Shown piece after piece: positions 12,401 to 24,878 of a stretch of 64,000 nucleotides of DNA (within the stretch, counting starts at the first letter, position 1; every line of letters begins with the position of its first letter). Where the stretch lies: assembly GCA_019633425.1 (NCBI GenBank), contig WSUB01000071.1, forward strand, positions 62,001 through 126,000, written 5' to 3'. The notes under the pieces were generated by a model. The model was not told the DNA's origin. It made no database searches and was given only the letters and a program-made list of their open reading frames with translations. This stretch comes from Tulasnella sp. 424 (Eukaryota > Basidiomycota > Agaricomycetes > Cantharellales > Tulasnellaceae). A program made the position numbers and the translations under genes.

Positions 12401-15257
12401 TCGAACTACGTCCCGGATCCCTACTTCAACACCAGCTTTTGGGAGGCCACTGGCAGCCTGAGGTTCGATTCAGCCAAGGAAGTCTCAAGGATTCTGCGTG
12501 ACAATGCCACTGCGGTGAAGGAGTTATGGTCAGACGTCAATTCCAACTCTTCATCATTCACTCCAACAGACGTCATGTCGATCCTGGAATATCTCGAGAG
12601 CGAAGGGGAGAGCTTGGATGGAATACCATTGCTCCTGCGTGGCGATCGCCAGATCGTGGATTTCCAAAGCTCGGGACATCGCAAGATCTTCGCCTCCGAT
12701 CGAAGCGAGCTTTCCGATCTGTTTGGGTCCAGCACGATTGTGAGCCTCGATCTCTCGGACGATGAGGCCCTAAGCCTGGTCAACCCCAAGTTGAACGTGA
12801 GGCAGCTCGACCCGCAAGGCATGCGAGACCTGCTTGCACACCATACCAATCCCATCGCTCCCGCAAGTTTGAAAGCAATAAACAACGCGGACCGTGACTG
12901 GTATAGCAAGCTTCTCAAGTTCCTCACGTCGCCGGAGTGCCCCGTACAGCTCGAAGATTTGGATGATCTTCCTCTTCTTCCGGCTGTCAATCGAGATTTG
13001 GTCGTTTCTCTGCGGTACGCCAACAGCGGCAAGATTTGGTGGCGATACCCGTATGAAGATCAAGTTCTGAGTACCATTCTGCACCAGCTCGACGTAACTG
13101 CAGTAGACATCCTACCCGAAGGCTTCCAGAGAGCCGAAGTGCCCGACCTCGCACGCATTCTTCGGCTCTTCGGCCAACTGGGACTTTCTTCAGCCCAAGT
13201 TCTCCAGAAGGTCACTCCGGAAGAATGGGATGCGTTTGTCCATTGGATTAAGCTTTGGATTCATGGTCCGCATATCGAAAAGCTTTCCGCTTCCGATTTT
13301 CAAATCTTGATGGAGCTTCCCTTATTCTCCGGGAGACAGGGGATGAACCATCTGCCCTTCGTGTCCGGCAGTCAAGTGCTCATGTTGCCGGAGTCGGTAC
13401 CGTTAAATGTCCTCGCCCGATACCTTCCTCCAGAAACCGTATTTGCAGAGTATAGCCCGGACCTAGCCGCCATTCTGCAAAAGGGTCATAATACGAAGAA
13501 CCTGTCGTTCGCTGACCTCCTCAACCGGTTACGCCTTCCTAATCAACTATCTCAAGACGAGGACGCCTCGTTCTCAGCATTACTCGATCTCATCGCCGCC
13601 TCCCACCATGGTAGTTATCATAATCAACTCATACCGGACGGGAACCGCGTTCTGCGATGCCCAAGCGAACTCTTCGATCATCGGATTGAGCTCTTCTCAA
13701 TGGCTTTTGAAGGTCGGGGCGAACGCTTCGTCCACCCAAGCTTCTGCCACCTCATCGATGGACTCGTTGGTCTTGGGGTTCAACGGGATGTCACCTCACA
13801 GATATTATTGAGGTGCATTGAAGAGGTAGATCATGACGCTGTGCAGGGACCAGAACCGGTTTATCGCGCTCGGTGGTTCTGGGACTACATCAACACCGCG
13901 CCCCCACAACTCAGGCAAATCCCATTCGACAGTATTCGTCGACTTCGTTTCCTTCCTCGTCACACTCAGCGTCACCCATCGGACCCCGACTTCGATGGGT
14001 ATGCTCGGCGCTTTCCAAATGTGGTTTCACCCAACGATTTGTGTGCACCAGGCCACGATTTGGTTGTGTGGACTCAGCGTGCAAGATTCGTGGCTTTCCC
14101 CTCACCCCACCTGACAGCAGTCTATCCGCTGATTGGTAAACCTACCATGATTGACGTTGTAAGTGATTATCGCTGATTGCCTTCATTGTCTGAGTCGTCT
14201 CACGAGATCCACCCAACAGCTTAAACACCTCGTCTACCTTATAGCCGACGTTTCGCCTAATCGTCCGCAATCATACATTCTCCTCGATGATATCGAAAAA
14301 GTATACGACTGGCTCATGCGCAATGCGGAAGGGCAATTGAAATCATTGGCTAAACACCGTCTCTGGCTCAATGTCGATTCTGCACAGGATGAGTGGACTT
14401 GGTGTGCTGCGGATGAACTTGTATTCGGCCTCGCTTACGACACTGGTGGGTGTTTCATGGTTCGGAACTTTTTACTTCCCTATCGCACCTTGTTACTCGG
14501 CGCCGGTGCTCATGAATACCGCGTGGCGAGCCTACCAACACTCACGTCGTCGGCAACAAAGACTCCCCACCCCGAGATAATTAGCTCAGGATGGAACAAA
14601 CTGCGAAAAACTGGCCAGCTATTCGACATTTGCTTCAAGGTCCAGGGACAAGAAATTCCGGCGCACCGCGGGATGTTGGCCGCTACGATCCCTCATTTCG
14701 AGACCGCCTTTGCAGGGTCGTTCAGAGAGAGCATCGTCTCCGCCGACGACACCGAGCTCCCCGTTTACCGCTTGCCCGAAGAGGACACGGACTCTGCATT
14801 CGCTATTCAGTCCGTCATTGGTATGTAGCGCTCCTTGCAGCCATGCTCGGCGTTCTAAACTGATGGCCCAACAATGCAGACTACGTATACACCGGAACGT
14901 TCAGTCGTCCCACCTTTTCCAATCCCAATGGTGAGACCTTTCTGCTCCAACTCGTCCTTGGTGCTCACAGTCTTGTATTGCAGAGGCTGATGCCGCGCTA
15001 GAGGATCTCTTGGACCTGATGTCATTGTCAAAGCTCTGGGAAATATTAGAGCTAACGAACGAAGCCGTACAAGCAATAGTTGACCTCGAACTCATCCGGT
15101 TTGACAACTGCGATGGCGGTAAGTTTCGTATTCCTAAGGCTCAAGAGTTGTCATAGCTTACGCTTCTATCGCAGTCCTCAAACATGCCGAAGCGTGCCAA
15201 ATGACTCCGCTCATTACCCTCTGCCAGAGAACGAAGGAGCAAAATCAGTGGAAGTAA
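6445..15257 (+). CDS. Copy B: giant sacsin-like double ATPase with C-terminal BTB domain (13 exons, 2705 aa)
   Basis: Exons: 6445-6576, 6634-6843, 6908-7752, 7818-8256, 8317-10412, 10469-11165, 11222-11340, 11392-11464, 11522-14158, 14220-14820, 14880-14930, 14984-15118, 15175-15257 (8118 coding bases). All donors are GT and acceptors AG. Module 1: Bergerat N-box LREILQNTDDAGA (about residues 30-42), TNDG near 75, GKYGLGF near 105, and the sacsin LPVPIVTNFPVHI segment near 350-370. Module 2: N-box region at 1387-1396, HNDG, SRFGLGALSFYH, and LPLTVSTSLPVHIHA near 1700. The BTB domain runs from about 2549 almost to the end (FKVQGQEIPAHRGMLAATIP, DYVYTGTF, LLDLMSLSKLW). Known: sacsin repeats are HSP90-like ATPase regions in chaperone-type proteins, and BTB domains dimerise and often bind Cullin-3. 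Inferred: a cytosolic chaperone-like ligase adaptor. Oddities: module 2 reads NDWVAKADNAGA instead of NEWVANADDAGA, losing the usual E and N of the N-box; exon 5 carries a 69-base in-frame tandem duplication. The ATG was chosen because it is shared by all copies and follows the CT-rich leader. Confidence 0.
9043..9180 (+). repeat. 69-bp in-frame tandem duplication in exon 5 of copy B
   Basis: Two adjacent 69-base units (9043-9111 and 9112-9180) each encode QESR.TL..FFTQQL..Y.R.AP (23 residues). Copies C to G have one unit. The units differ at several bases, so the duplication is not brand new. The frame is preserved. Confidence 0.
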
Positions 15258-16563
15258 ATTAGCTGGAGTTGAATCTATACTTGGAGTACGCTGTTCTTTC
15301 AACTGTATGTTGCCCGGGGTGTTTGACTAGAATCGAGAGAAGCCCCGCGGCCATTGTGACAAAGTAAACATCGGTTGATCTTGTGCGTCACCAAGGCGTT
15401 GGGTAGGTTTTTTTTTTGGAGACAGATGTCGTTGGAGTACGAGCGCCGAGGATGTCCATGGTTTCAGCGTGAGGCGGGTCGTCCGACCGTCGATATTTGC
15501 CCCGTCAACATGGACGGATTTTCCACTCCCCCACTTAGCTTCAAACGTTACCGCGGGCTAAATGTGGAATTGAGAAGGATGTTGTTGGAATATGAACGTC
15601 GAGGATGTCCATGGTGTCAGCGAGGGACGTGGAAGATCGTCGGCTGTGTCCAAGCGTGTCCATACAGCGTCAAACGAACATCGAGGGGTTTCACGCCTCC
15701 TAAACCTTGACGTCATCGCAAACCTGTTTCGCGCAAGACCGAGAGATGATCCAAACTGCGACGTGCTGGACTGGAAACTTGCTCGCCTACGCCTATCTCC
15801 CTTATCGACGATTCTTTGCTCAAGGCACCTGGGTTTCATGGTCACTGACTCCCTCGCTTCCACCAACTCATTGTACCATGGGTTTATGGAACTGGAATCA
15901 ACCGGACGCTCTTTCGCTGGCGTTGTTGTCGGATTCCACCGATTCATCGACCTCATCCCTCATAGTACGTCTCGATGTAATAGGGTCAGCGACATAGGAT
16001 CCCGAATGCCTCTGCGAACTATACTAGGTCCTGTTCATACAATTCCCAAGCAAAGCAGCCAACACTATGCCTTTATTGAGTGCCCCTTGCGTTCGTTGGC
16101 TGGATTGTGAAACCGGAGAAGATGAGCTAAAACTGAGGTGAGTCATTCGATTCGCATGCACCGTCTCGACTTTCAACTGCTCGGTCTGGTATGGGGGTTT
16201 CCAACTACGGGTACCCCCAGCCCAGCGCGCATGCGTTCGTCTCGACTTGTAAAAATACTCGACTCTTCGCTGTTCGGCTTGTTATGTGGCTTTCCATCGA
16301 AGGGCGCTTCCGACAGTAATTCATTAAAGTGCACGGTTAAAAGCTTAATTAAGCAGTGTCCCGGGTCCTAGGCGGACCCCAACGCGTTCCGTAATGCCGT
16401 TTACATCTAACCTCAAAAAGGCAAAATTTTGGACCTCCTGCCATTCCATGGAACCCCCGCAAAAAATCAGCACGTTCCAGTACAAAACTGTGCTACGTGT
16501 TGAACGCGCTACGCTTACTCTTCAATCTTTTCACTTGATTCCCTCCGCCTGCTGCATTGCACG
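15258..16563 (+). other. Intergenic region B-C with duplicated modules and the upstream region of copy C
   Basis: No gene is supported. Two copies of the intergenic module lie at about 15420-15570 and 15575-15710, each with a GTTGGA(G/A)TA(C/T)GA(G/A)CG(C/T)CGAGGATG core followed by an AACAT(C/G)GA segment. From 15720 to about 15990 the sequence resembles 25600-25870 and parts of 45110-45260. Near 16144-16312 a stretch is repeated in diverged form (two TCTCGACTT...GGTTT/GCTTTCCA units). The last 250 bases match the upstream blocks of B, D and E (GACAGTAATTC, GGGTCCTAGGCGGACCCCAA, CCTCAAAAAGGCAAAATTTT). Confidence 0.
15420..15710 (+). repeat. Tandemly duplicated intergenic module (about 150 bp, two diverged copies)
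   Basis: The first unit starts with GATGTCGTTGGAGTACGAGC and the second with GATGTTGTTGGAATATGAAC. Both continue through CGAGGATGTCCATGGT, a GACGG/GAGGG-TTTCACGCCTCC-like part and, in the first unit, TTAGCTTCAAACGTTACCGC. Single or double relatives lie near 4903, 5384-5600, 25402-25560, 35283-35350, 44919-45090 and 59790-59850. The module is therefore part of the ancestral repeat unit of the array. Confidence 0.
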
Positions 16564-17409
16564 ATGCCAAAGCACGCAAGGGAAGAGGTGGATGTCACAG
16601 CCTCACTGAGGAATATTCTCGACAATTATCCAGCTGGCTCGGCGACTCTGCGCGAAATACTACAAAAAAATACCGACGATGCTGGAGCGAAAACACAGGT
16701 GAGCCTTGGCTGGTATATCTTCAATTTCCGTCAGTTCTCTGATTATAAATATTAGATATTTATTTTGGACACGGGTTCCTTTGAGTCGACCTCTCTTGTC
16801 GATCGCGCGCTGGAGAGCTGCCAGGGACCCGCCATCATTGCCACGAACGATACTTACTTCAAGGACAAGGATTGGAAGGCTATAAAAACGATTCTCAACT
16901 CTTCCAAAACGCACGATGAAATCAGTACAGGGAAATACGGTCTAGGGTTTCGGTCCTGCTACCATGTAATGCGGGTAATAGACCGCGATTCTCACTTGAA
17001 CTGACGCAGCTGGACCCTTGTTCATAGATCACCGACAACCCTCACATCCTCTCTGACGACAAGCTCCTCATCCTTGACCCGCATGCACGCGTTGAGAAGT
17101 TCCCGGGCGGGTTCGAGCTTAACACCAAGCGCACGCCTAACGACGAAGGCAAGATTGAGCGGGAGGTTTACAAGGACCACTTTGCAACTTTCAGGGCCGT
17201 CCTCAAGCCAAATGACGACATTTATCCGGGGACCGCCATTCGACTCCCACTTCGCTCATCTGGATGCCAAAGCAAGCTCAAGTCAACTACCACCTCGGTC
17301 GAGGACGCGCGTCAGATGTTCGACGACTTCGTGGCAAAGGAGCTCCCAGAAGCCATGCTCTTTTTGAAGAACATAACCGAGATCAAACTCATTGAAATCG
17401 ACGGGCACG

Positions 17410-17443
17410 GCGTAGAGACTGTTCTCGCGTAGAGACTGTTCTC
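17410..17443 (+). repeat. 17-bp tandem duplication that frameshifts copy C
   Basis: GCGTAGAGACTGTTCTC occurs twice back to back (17410-17426 and 17427-17443). The other copies have it once. The duplication brings TAG into frame at 17430-17432 and shifts the downstream frame by two bases. Confidence 0.
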
Positions 17444-18149
17444 GCTCGGGCCACGCTCAAGAAATCGGATATTGTGGGGTCTCAGCTGAGCGAAGGTCGC
17501 GTAAAGCGAGAAGAAACCAGCCATCATCGCATCACCATCACCCTCCAAATCAAGTCTACCCTCCCCGTAGTAAAGAGCTGGATTATTACCCACTTCGTGA
17601 AGAAGTATGAGACTGCATCACGTCACATGGCTCAACGTCTCAACCGTCCTCAGAACGATGTTGAGAAGGACATGTCCGAGGACAAGCTCTTTCCACGCGT
17701 CGCCCTCGCTTTCCCTATCTTGAAGGACGGTGGTACCGCCAACCCCGATCCCCACGGACGGCTTTTCACCCTCCTCCCGCTTCCTATCATCACGAACTTC
17801 CCCGTACACATTGATGCGGTATTGGCTCTCGTGCCCAGTCGTCAGAATCTGCGTAACTCGATGGATGTCAAGGAAGGGAGCCGTGAGGAGTAAGAAAATG
17901 CCGTATTGCTCATACCCCAAGGTCCTAGACTGATACAATCTTCTGAATAGGTTCCTAGTCGAGTGGAATCGCGTCATATTCTCCGAATTCGTGCCCAAGG
18001 CATGGGCAGCTCTTCTTGACCACCTCGTCGCACAGCAGTCTGCCGACTCTTCTGTGGTGCCTCGCTCCACCATCAACCGTTTCGAAGCATGGCCCAGTCC
18101 CGTCGCGACCCGAGACGGAGACCAAGGTTACTGGCACCCTCTCCCATCT

Positions 18150-18158
18150 CGACTTTGG
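18150..18158 (+). other. Single-base deletion in exon 4 of copy C
   Basis: Copies F and G read CGACTCTTGGAAG and CGACTTTTGGAAG here. C reads CGACTTTGGAAG, one base short in the T-run. Exon 4 is 438 bases against 439 in every other copy. Confidence 0.
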
Positions 18159-21100
18159 AAGAAGCCGCCCGTAGAGCAGTTTGGCCTTTGCGCGGCAAAA
18201 GATCTCAATTCTCCACTCTCCGCGGTGTCCTGGTGGTAGTGGAAGGAGAGAGTGTCGCGCCGCTCGCGGCACTCGAGGCGTGCAATGTTCCTTTGGTCAT
18301 CGTCCCTCAGCGAGTCCTCGACCTCATCCGAATGTCAGAGTTCGACACGGCGATTCTGGCTCCCGAAAGCGCTTACCCATATATCAAGGTGGCTAGTCCA
18401 CATTTCGCTCACATATTCGATCGCGCTTATCCTTTGCCATTCCCTAGATCAACTCGCGCATAGTATCCAGTCTCGACGCTGCAACTAGGAGGTCCATTTG
18501 CGACTGGCTCGTCTCTGAGAACGACATTCGTCTGATCCTCGACCTTCCCATCATCCCCCAAGTTCAAAATAAACACACTTTTATCACGACACAGGGCAAC
18601 TACATCATGGCAACCGAGTCCGAAGCGGCGATCTTCGGCAACGCGGACCAAAACCTTCTCGCGGAGGCGTTAATGTCAGCTTCCACTCGTCAACTCCTCC
18701 TCAGCGATCCGTTGGGCAGAGTTCGGCTTATTAGCCCTGCGGACGTCGCGCGTTATTTAGAGAACCAAGTCCCTACGTTCGCTGGGATGACGCTGGCTAA
18801 TATCTCGACCGGGGTGAAGCCCGCGACGGTTCACTGGTTGGTCAAGTTCTGGGGTTGGCTAGATGAATGGGAGAAGTTCGGAGAGTTGGTTAACGATTCG
18901 CCTGCTTGGGGCGCGATCCAGAACCTGCATGCGCTCCCTTTACGTCTGAACGGAGGGAGACCTGCCCTTCGACGCGTTGGAAAGTCCGCAGTCCGGTCTG
19001 GAGGCTTGGACGCCGAGGTCGTAGGGGCGTTGACCGCTCTAGAAGTTCCGATGCTCGAGGGCTCGATGTCCACTGGTTCAGCCGTTCAACATGTGTCAAA
19101 GAACCACAGTGACGTCGTATTCATCCTCCAAAACCTCCCCAAAAACAAACCATTTGCAAACCTCAATCAAGCATCGCGCCAGACCTTGCATGAGTTCCTC
19201 ACTCAGCAGTTGTCCAACTACCTTCAGCCCGACCCGAAAGGCCGTCAACGAGTAACACTCAGCGCCGAATCACGCAATGCGTTGCGAACTCTACCAATCT
19301 TCCCCATCTTCAATCCCGGTCGTCGAGACGACAACAGCATGACCTTCGACGTCGCTCCGGAAGGTTCCTTTTTTGTGGACAACTCTGTCGAGGTCATCCC
19401 CAGCATTCGAGGCACCCCCTTTGTCAACCATGACCAGGGAAAGATCCTACATACCGCATTGGAAGAGCGATACGTTCTTGGAGAGATTGACGTATTGCGA
19501 AAGGCCATCAGCGTGGTTGCGTGGATTCAGCAGGATCGGGTAGCAGGTCTTCTCTCGGCCCTCGTGAACCGATTGATCAACCGGCTAAATGAATTGGGAG
19601 CGGCGAGTCGCTCAAGGATTGCAGAGCTGGCAATTGTGGAAGTAGGAGGTCGTCGGCAGAGTCCGAATCAAGTGGTCGATCCGAGCTCTGGACTAGCTGG
19701 ACTTTACGATGCGGAGGATGAAGTCCTGCCTGTAGGAGAATTCGCGAGGGAAGGCGCGGGATCCTACATCAGCCAACTGCGAGGCTACGGGATGATCCTC
19801 ACGACGTTGACGCCTCCCGCAATTAAGGAACGGGTTGCTCGGATTTCGGACCAGTCACGCCCAATGAAGGATAGAACGGGAAAGGGTTTATGCCTGCTCG
19901 AGCTTCTAGAATCGTACACCCAATCCGGAGCACAAAGGTTGCCGCCGGAAATCGTGGAAGTTCTCGTCAGTTCGGCGTGGCTCCCCGTTGCGGATGCATT
20001 GTATACGCCATCGGAGTGTTGGGACAGTCGACCGAAGGACGCTATGCTTTGCGACCTGGTATTGCCACGAATTCCAGTTACCGTCGATACTCAGTATCTC
20101 CGGGATTGTCTTGGATGGACCCGAGTTCCCTTCGGGATTCTCCAATCGCAACTGCTCAAAGTCCTGGAGACGAGTGCGAACTCCTCAGAAATCTCCCCGA
20201 CAAACGCTTTGGACAGAATCGAGGCAGTGTTAAAAGAGCTTGCCTCGGAATGGCAAGCGCGTCGTATCTCGCAAGAGGATATCATGTCATTGGTAGAAGT
20301 CTTGGAAGATGCTGCATGGGTTCCTACTATTTCACGAAATCGATGCGCGGCTCGGCGGGCTATGTTGGAACAGATCGACCTTGGCATGAAGTACCATTTA
20401 GTCGCTCCATCTTTGCTCCATTTCGCTGGTATGGAGGCGCTTCTCAAACAGATGGGAATCCACAGTCGGTGAGGACCTCGCTACATTGGTAATATAAAGG
20501 ACAGGTTCAACCTTTTCTTTAGTCCCACTCAGGCCTCACTATTTTCAACGCTTCGGGAAATTTCAACAGAACTTTCAGAGGCTGATATTGCGTTGCGAAC
20601 ACGAGACGGATTGGTCCGCACGTCGGTTTTGATTCTCGAAGAAATCTGTCAGAGTATGGAGGGGAAAGACTCCGAATTCCAGAGGATTCTTGTCCCTACC
20701 AAATCCTGGCAGCTTGCTCCAGCTCCCGAGGTCTTATTCAACGATACGGGAGGGAACCCTATAAGCTCGCCTCCTGGGTTCCAGTTCGCCCATCCCCAAG
20801 TTTCAGCCGAACTTGCCAACAACCTTGGCCTTCGTAGGTTGGGCGAACAGGAGTTTTCTGATGATGACGAAGACCTGACTATTCGGATACGAAGAGTTTT
20901 GCAAGATTTTGACATTGATCATTCCAGTAATGAATGGGTTGTCAATGCAGATGATGCCGGAGCCAGAGAGGTCACATTTCTGGTCGACGAAGCCTGCTTT
21001 CAAGGCGGACGTGTTATTACCGGGTTGAATGTCTTCCAGTCCGGTCCTGCGCTAGTGGTGCATAACGATGGAATATTCACGGATGCGGATTTTCAAGGAC

Positions 21101-24100
21101 TTATCAATATCGGTCAGGGCGGTAAATCCGGGAGGGTCGACTCGATTGGTCGATTCGGTCTTGGGGCTCTAACTTTCTATCACTTTTCTGAGGTAACAGT
21201 TCCGCCCCATATTTCTGGTTTTCTTCGCTGATCGTGTTCGCCCGCCAGCTGCCGTGGATAATATCAGGGAAACACTGTCTCTTCCTGGATCCGTCGGAAG
21301 GATATTTGCCACGGGAAAGAGGAAATGTCAAGCGCTCCGCGGTCCTCGTTTCTCTCAGCTTTTGCAAAAGGTGAGCCTCTCTTCATATGGCGGAATACAG
21401 TTTTGACCTTCTGGGCTGCAGTCGTTACCCAGACCAGCTCAAGCCACTCGAAGGTCTATTTGGTTTCAGCTCCAAGGATGAAGCCTACAACGGGGTGAGT
21501 CGCGAACTACAGGAGTGACTACCATCTTGACTCAACGTTGACATTCGTATCAGACCCTATTCCGGTTGCCGCTTCGGACAGCCGCTCAGGCCAAAAGCAG
21601 CAAGCTCTCAGACACACACTTCAGCGCCGTAGAAATCGCAAACAAGATCAACCGTTTCTATGCTTATGCCAACCAGTCCCTTTTATTTACGAAGTCCTTG
21701 GCACAGATTACTGCGGTGCGCCGCACCGCGGACCACAAGATCCTCTCCATCTGGTCCGTTCAGTCATCAGCAGAACCTATCTCACAGGACGGGGGAAACG
21801 ACATGGCTGCATTCGCACTATCCCTGCAACTCAAGGCTCCCCAAACATCGAACGTTGTCACTGAGCATTGGTTGGTTACAAAGACCCAAGCCGACAAAGA
21901 GGAGTTTCCCCGACGGCTTCAGCTCCTTTTCTCTTACCATCGCCTTCCTACTCCCACGTTTGGCCTGGCAATGAATTTGTCCGCAAAGGGTAGCATCCCC
22001 AACTCTCGCCTCTTTGCCACCCTTCCACTTCCCGTCTCCACCTCGCTTCCCGTTCACATCCATGCGACTTGGATCTTGGCTCAGGACCGACGCTCAATCC
22101 GCTACGACGCGCCCGACGCTGCCGGCCAGAGGCCTTTGGATACTCTGTACAACGAGCACCTACTCGAAAATGGAATTGCACCCCTCTACATCAAGACTTT
22201 AGCGCTCCTCCTTCTACATTATCCCAAATTGGTTCGCCAATTCTGGCCCAGGAATGTTCAGGGCGGTCCAAGTCGAGTCGTTGCTGCAGAAATTCACAGG
22301 CGGATTACTTCCACCCAAGAGCCGGTTCTCCTCAGCGCTCAGAATCACCCGATCCCCCCTAGCCAGGCCATTATCCACCTTTCGGGGAAAGCGCCGCTCG
22401 CAGTCCGGAGAATCCTCACTGAACTCCTAATTCCGAACTACGTTCCAACTCCATTCTTCGACACCAGCTTCCTCGAAGATTGGGGTGACTTGCGATTCGA
22501 TTCAGCTGGGGAAGTCTCGGCGATCCTGCGAGAACATGCCACTGCCGTGAAGAGGTTGTGGCAGGACACCGATCTCACCAATCCCTCCTTTTCAGCACTC
22601 ACCTCCAGAGACGTCATATCAATCTTGAATTATCTCGCGGCAGAGGGGGAGAGATTGGATGGAATACCCTTACTCTTGCGTGGTGACAACCAGCTTGTGG
22701 AGTTCCAAAGCTCGGCACATCGCAAGATCTTTGCCTCCCACCGGAGGGATCTTAGCAAGTTGTTTGGAGCCACCACGGTAATAAGCCAGGATGTCTCTGA
22801 GGCCGATGTCCAACATCTAGTCAAACTCAACATGAACGTGGTGATGTTGGATTCACGGGGAATGCGAGACCTGCTTGCACATCATATCAACGCCGTTGCC
22901 CCAGACAACGCAAAGGTCACAAGCAACGTCGAACGCATATGGCATATAGACCTTCTCCAGCTCCTCGTGTCTCCGATATGCCCCGTACGGCTCGACGATG
23001 TTGCGGATTTGCCTCTTCTTCCGACCTTTGGCCGAGATCTAGTCGTTTCTCTAAACTACGCCCAAAGCGGCCAGGTTTGGTGGCGATCCCCGTTCGAGGA
23101 TGCAGCGTTGACTACCATTCTGCTTCAGCTCGATGTCATCGAAGTAGATTACCTCCCTGGAGGAACTCAGGGAGTCGAGATGATCGATCTCGGACGCATT
23201 CCTCGGCTCTTCGGGAAGTTGGGACTTTCTGCAGCACAACTCCTCCAGAAGGTCACTCCAGAAGATTGGAATGCGTTCGTTCAGTATATCAAACCCTGGA
23301 TTCATGGCCGATACATCGAAAAGCTATCTCCTGCCGAGTTTCAAACCCTGATGACGCTGCCTTTATTCTCCGGGAGACAGGGCATGAAACATCTTCCTTT
23401 CGTGTCCGCGAGCCAAGTACTCATGTTGCCAGACCCGGTCCCGTTGGACGATCTCGCTCAATACCTACCCCCAGGGAATGTATTTGCAGCTTACAGTCAT
23501 GACCTTGCGGCGATTTTCGGAAGGGCCAAGAATGCAAAGCAGAACCTGACGTTCGCCAACCTCCTCAGCCGGCTACGCTTTCCTTACCAACTCTCTCAAG
23601 ACGAAGACATCTCATTCTCGTCGCTGCTCCAGCTCATCGCGACGTACCACGTCGGTCCTTTCAATAACCAGCTCATACCCGACGGAAACCGTGTCCTGCG
23701 ACGACCAAGCGAACTGTTCGATCATCGAGTCGTTCTATTCTCAACCGCTTTCGAAAGTCGTGACGAACTCTTCGTCCATCTGGACTTTCGCCACTTGATC
23801 GATAGACTTGTCGATCTTGGGATTCAACGCATTATCACCTCACAGAATTTGCTGCAATGCATCCGAGAAGTCGATAGTGACGCTCGAAAAGGGCGGGAGC
23901 CAGTGCGTCGCGCAATTTGGCTTTGGGACTACGTCAACACTGCGCCGCCACCACTCAGGCAGATCCCATTCGATACAATCCGCGGACTTCGTTTCCTTCC
24001 ACGCCACACTCAGCGTCATCCTTCCGAATGCGACTTCGATGTTTACGCGCGAGACCTTCCCAATGTGGTTTCACTAGACGAGCTGTGTGCACCAGAACGC

Positions 24101-24870
24101 GACGCTGTTGTGTGGACGCAACGTGCAAGGTTCTCAACATTCCCTTCACCTCACTTGAAAGCGGTTTATCAGAATATCGGTGAACCTACCCCAGTTGACG
24201 TTGTGAGTGATAATATCGAGTGACTCCCCCGCCCAGGTCGTCTCACCAGGTTCACCCCACAGGTTCAACACCTCGTTTCCCTGGTAAAGAAAGTTGCACC
24301 TCATCACCATCAATCGTCTATTCTGTTCAGCGATATCCGAAGCGTATACGGCTGGTTAAAGACTAATAGGAAAGATGCGAAACATTTACTGAGCGTATTG
24401 TCCAAGCAACGTCTCTGGTTGAATATCGATTCGATCGAGGATGAGTGCACGTGGGCAAGTGCGGATGAGCTGGTATTCGATCTCACTTACGACGTTGACG
24501 GACGTTTCGTGGTTCGGAAACTCTTACTCCCGGGTCGCTCCCTGTTGGTCGAAGCTGGTGCCCACGAATTCCGCGTTGCGAGCCCACCGCCACCTAAGAT
24601 GTCGCAAACGAGGATGTCGCATCTGGAGTTGGTACGCTCAGGCTGGAACGATCTTCGAGAAGCAGGCCAGCTACTCGACATCTGCTTTGTGGTGCAGGGA
24701 CAAAAAATTGAAGCGCACCGGAGGATGTTGGCGGCGATGATCCCCCACTTCAAGGATGCCTTTGTAGGCTCGTTCAGGGAGAGTATGGTCTTCTCCGATG
24801 ACGGCGAACCCCCCGTTTACCCATTGCCCAAAGATGATGCGGTTTCTGCATTCGCTGTCCAGTCCGTGGT

Positions 24871-24878
24871 CGTTACGT
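24871..24878 (+). other. Mutated 5' splice site after exon 10 of copy C
   Basis: The F equivalent is GTCG followed by gtacgt; C has GTCG followed by ttacgt, so the intron lacks its GT. Reading through meets a stop at 24890-24892 and would cut the BTB domain before DYVYTG. Confidence 0.

Noticed and set aside
11666..14176. Exon 9 as an independent intronless gene of about 830-880 residues
   Set aside because: The apparent start is not an ATG, the conserved coding sequence begins upstream at the acceptor, and the last codons come from intron 9. It is the large internal exon of the giant gene.
17028..18388. The two frameshifts in copy C compensating each other
   Set aside because: +17 and -1 sum to +16, which is not a multiple of three, and a TAG lies inside the first lesion.
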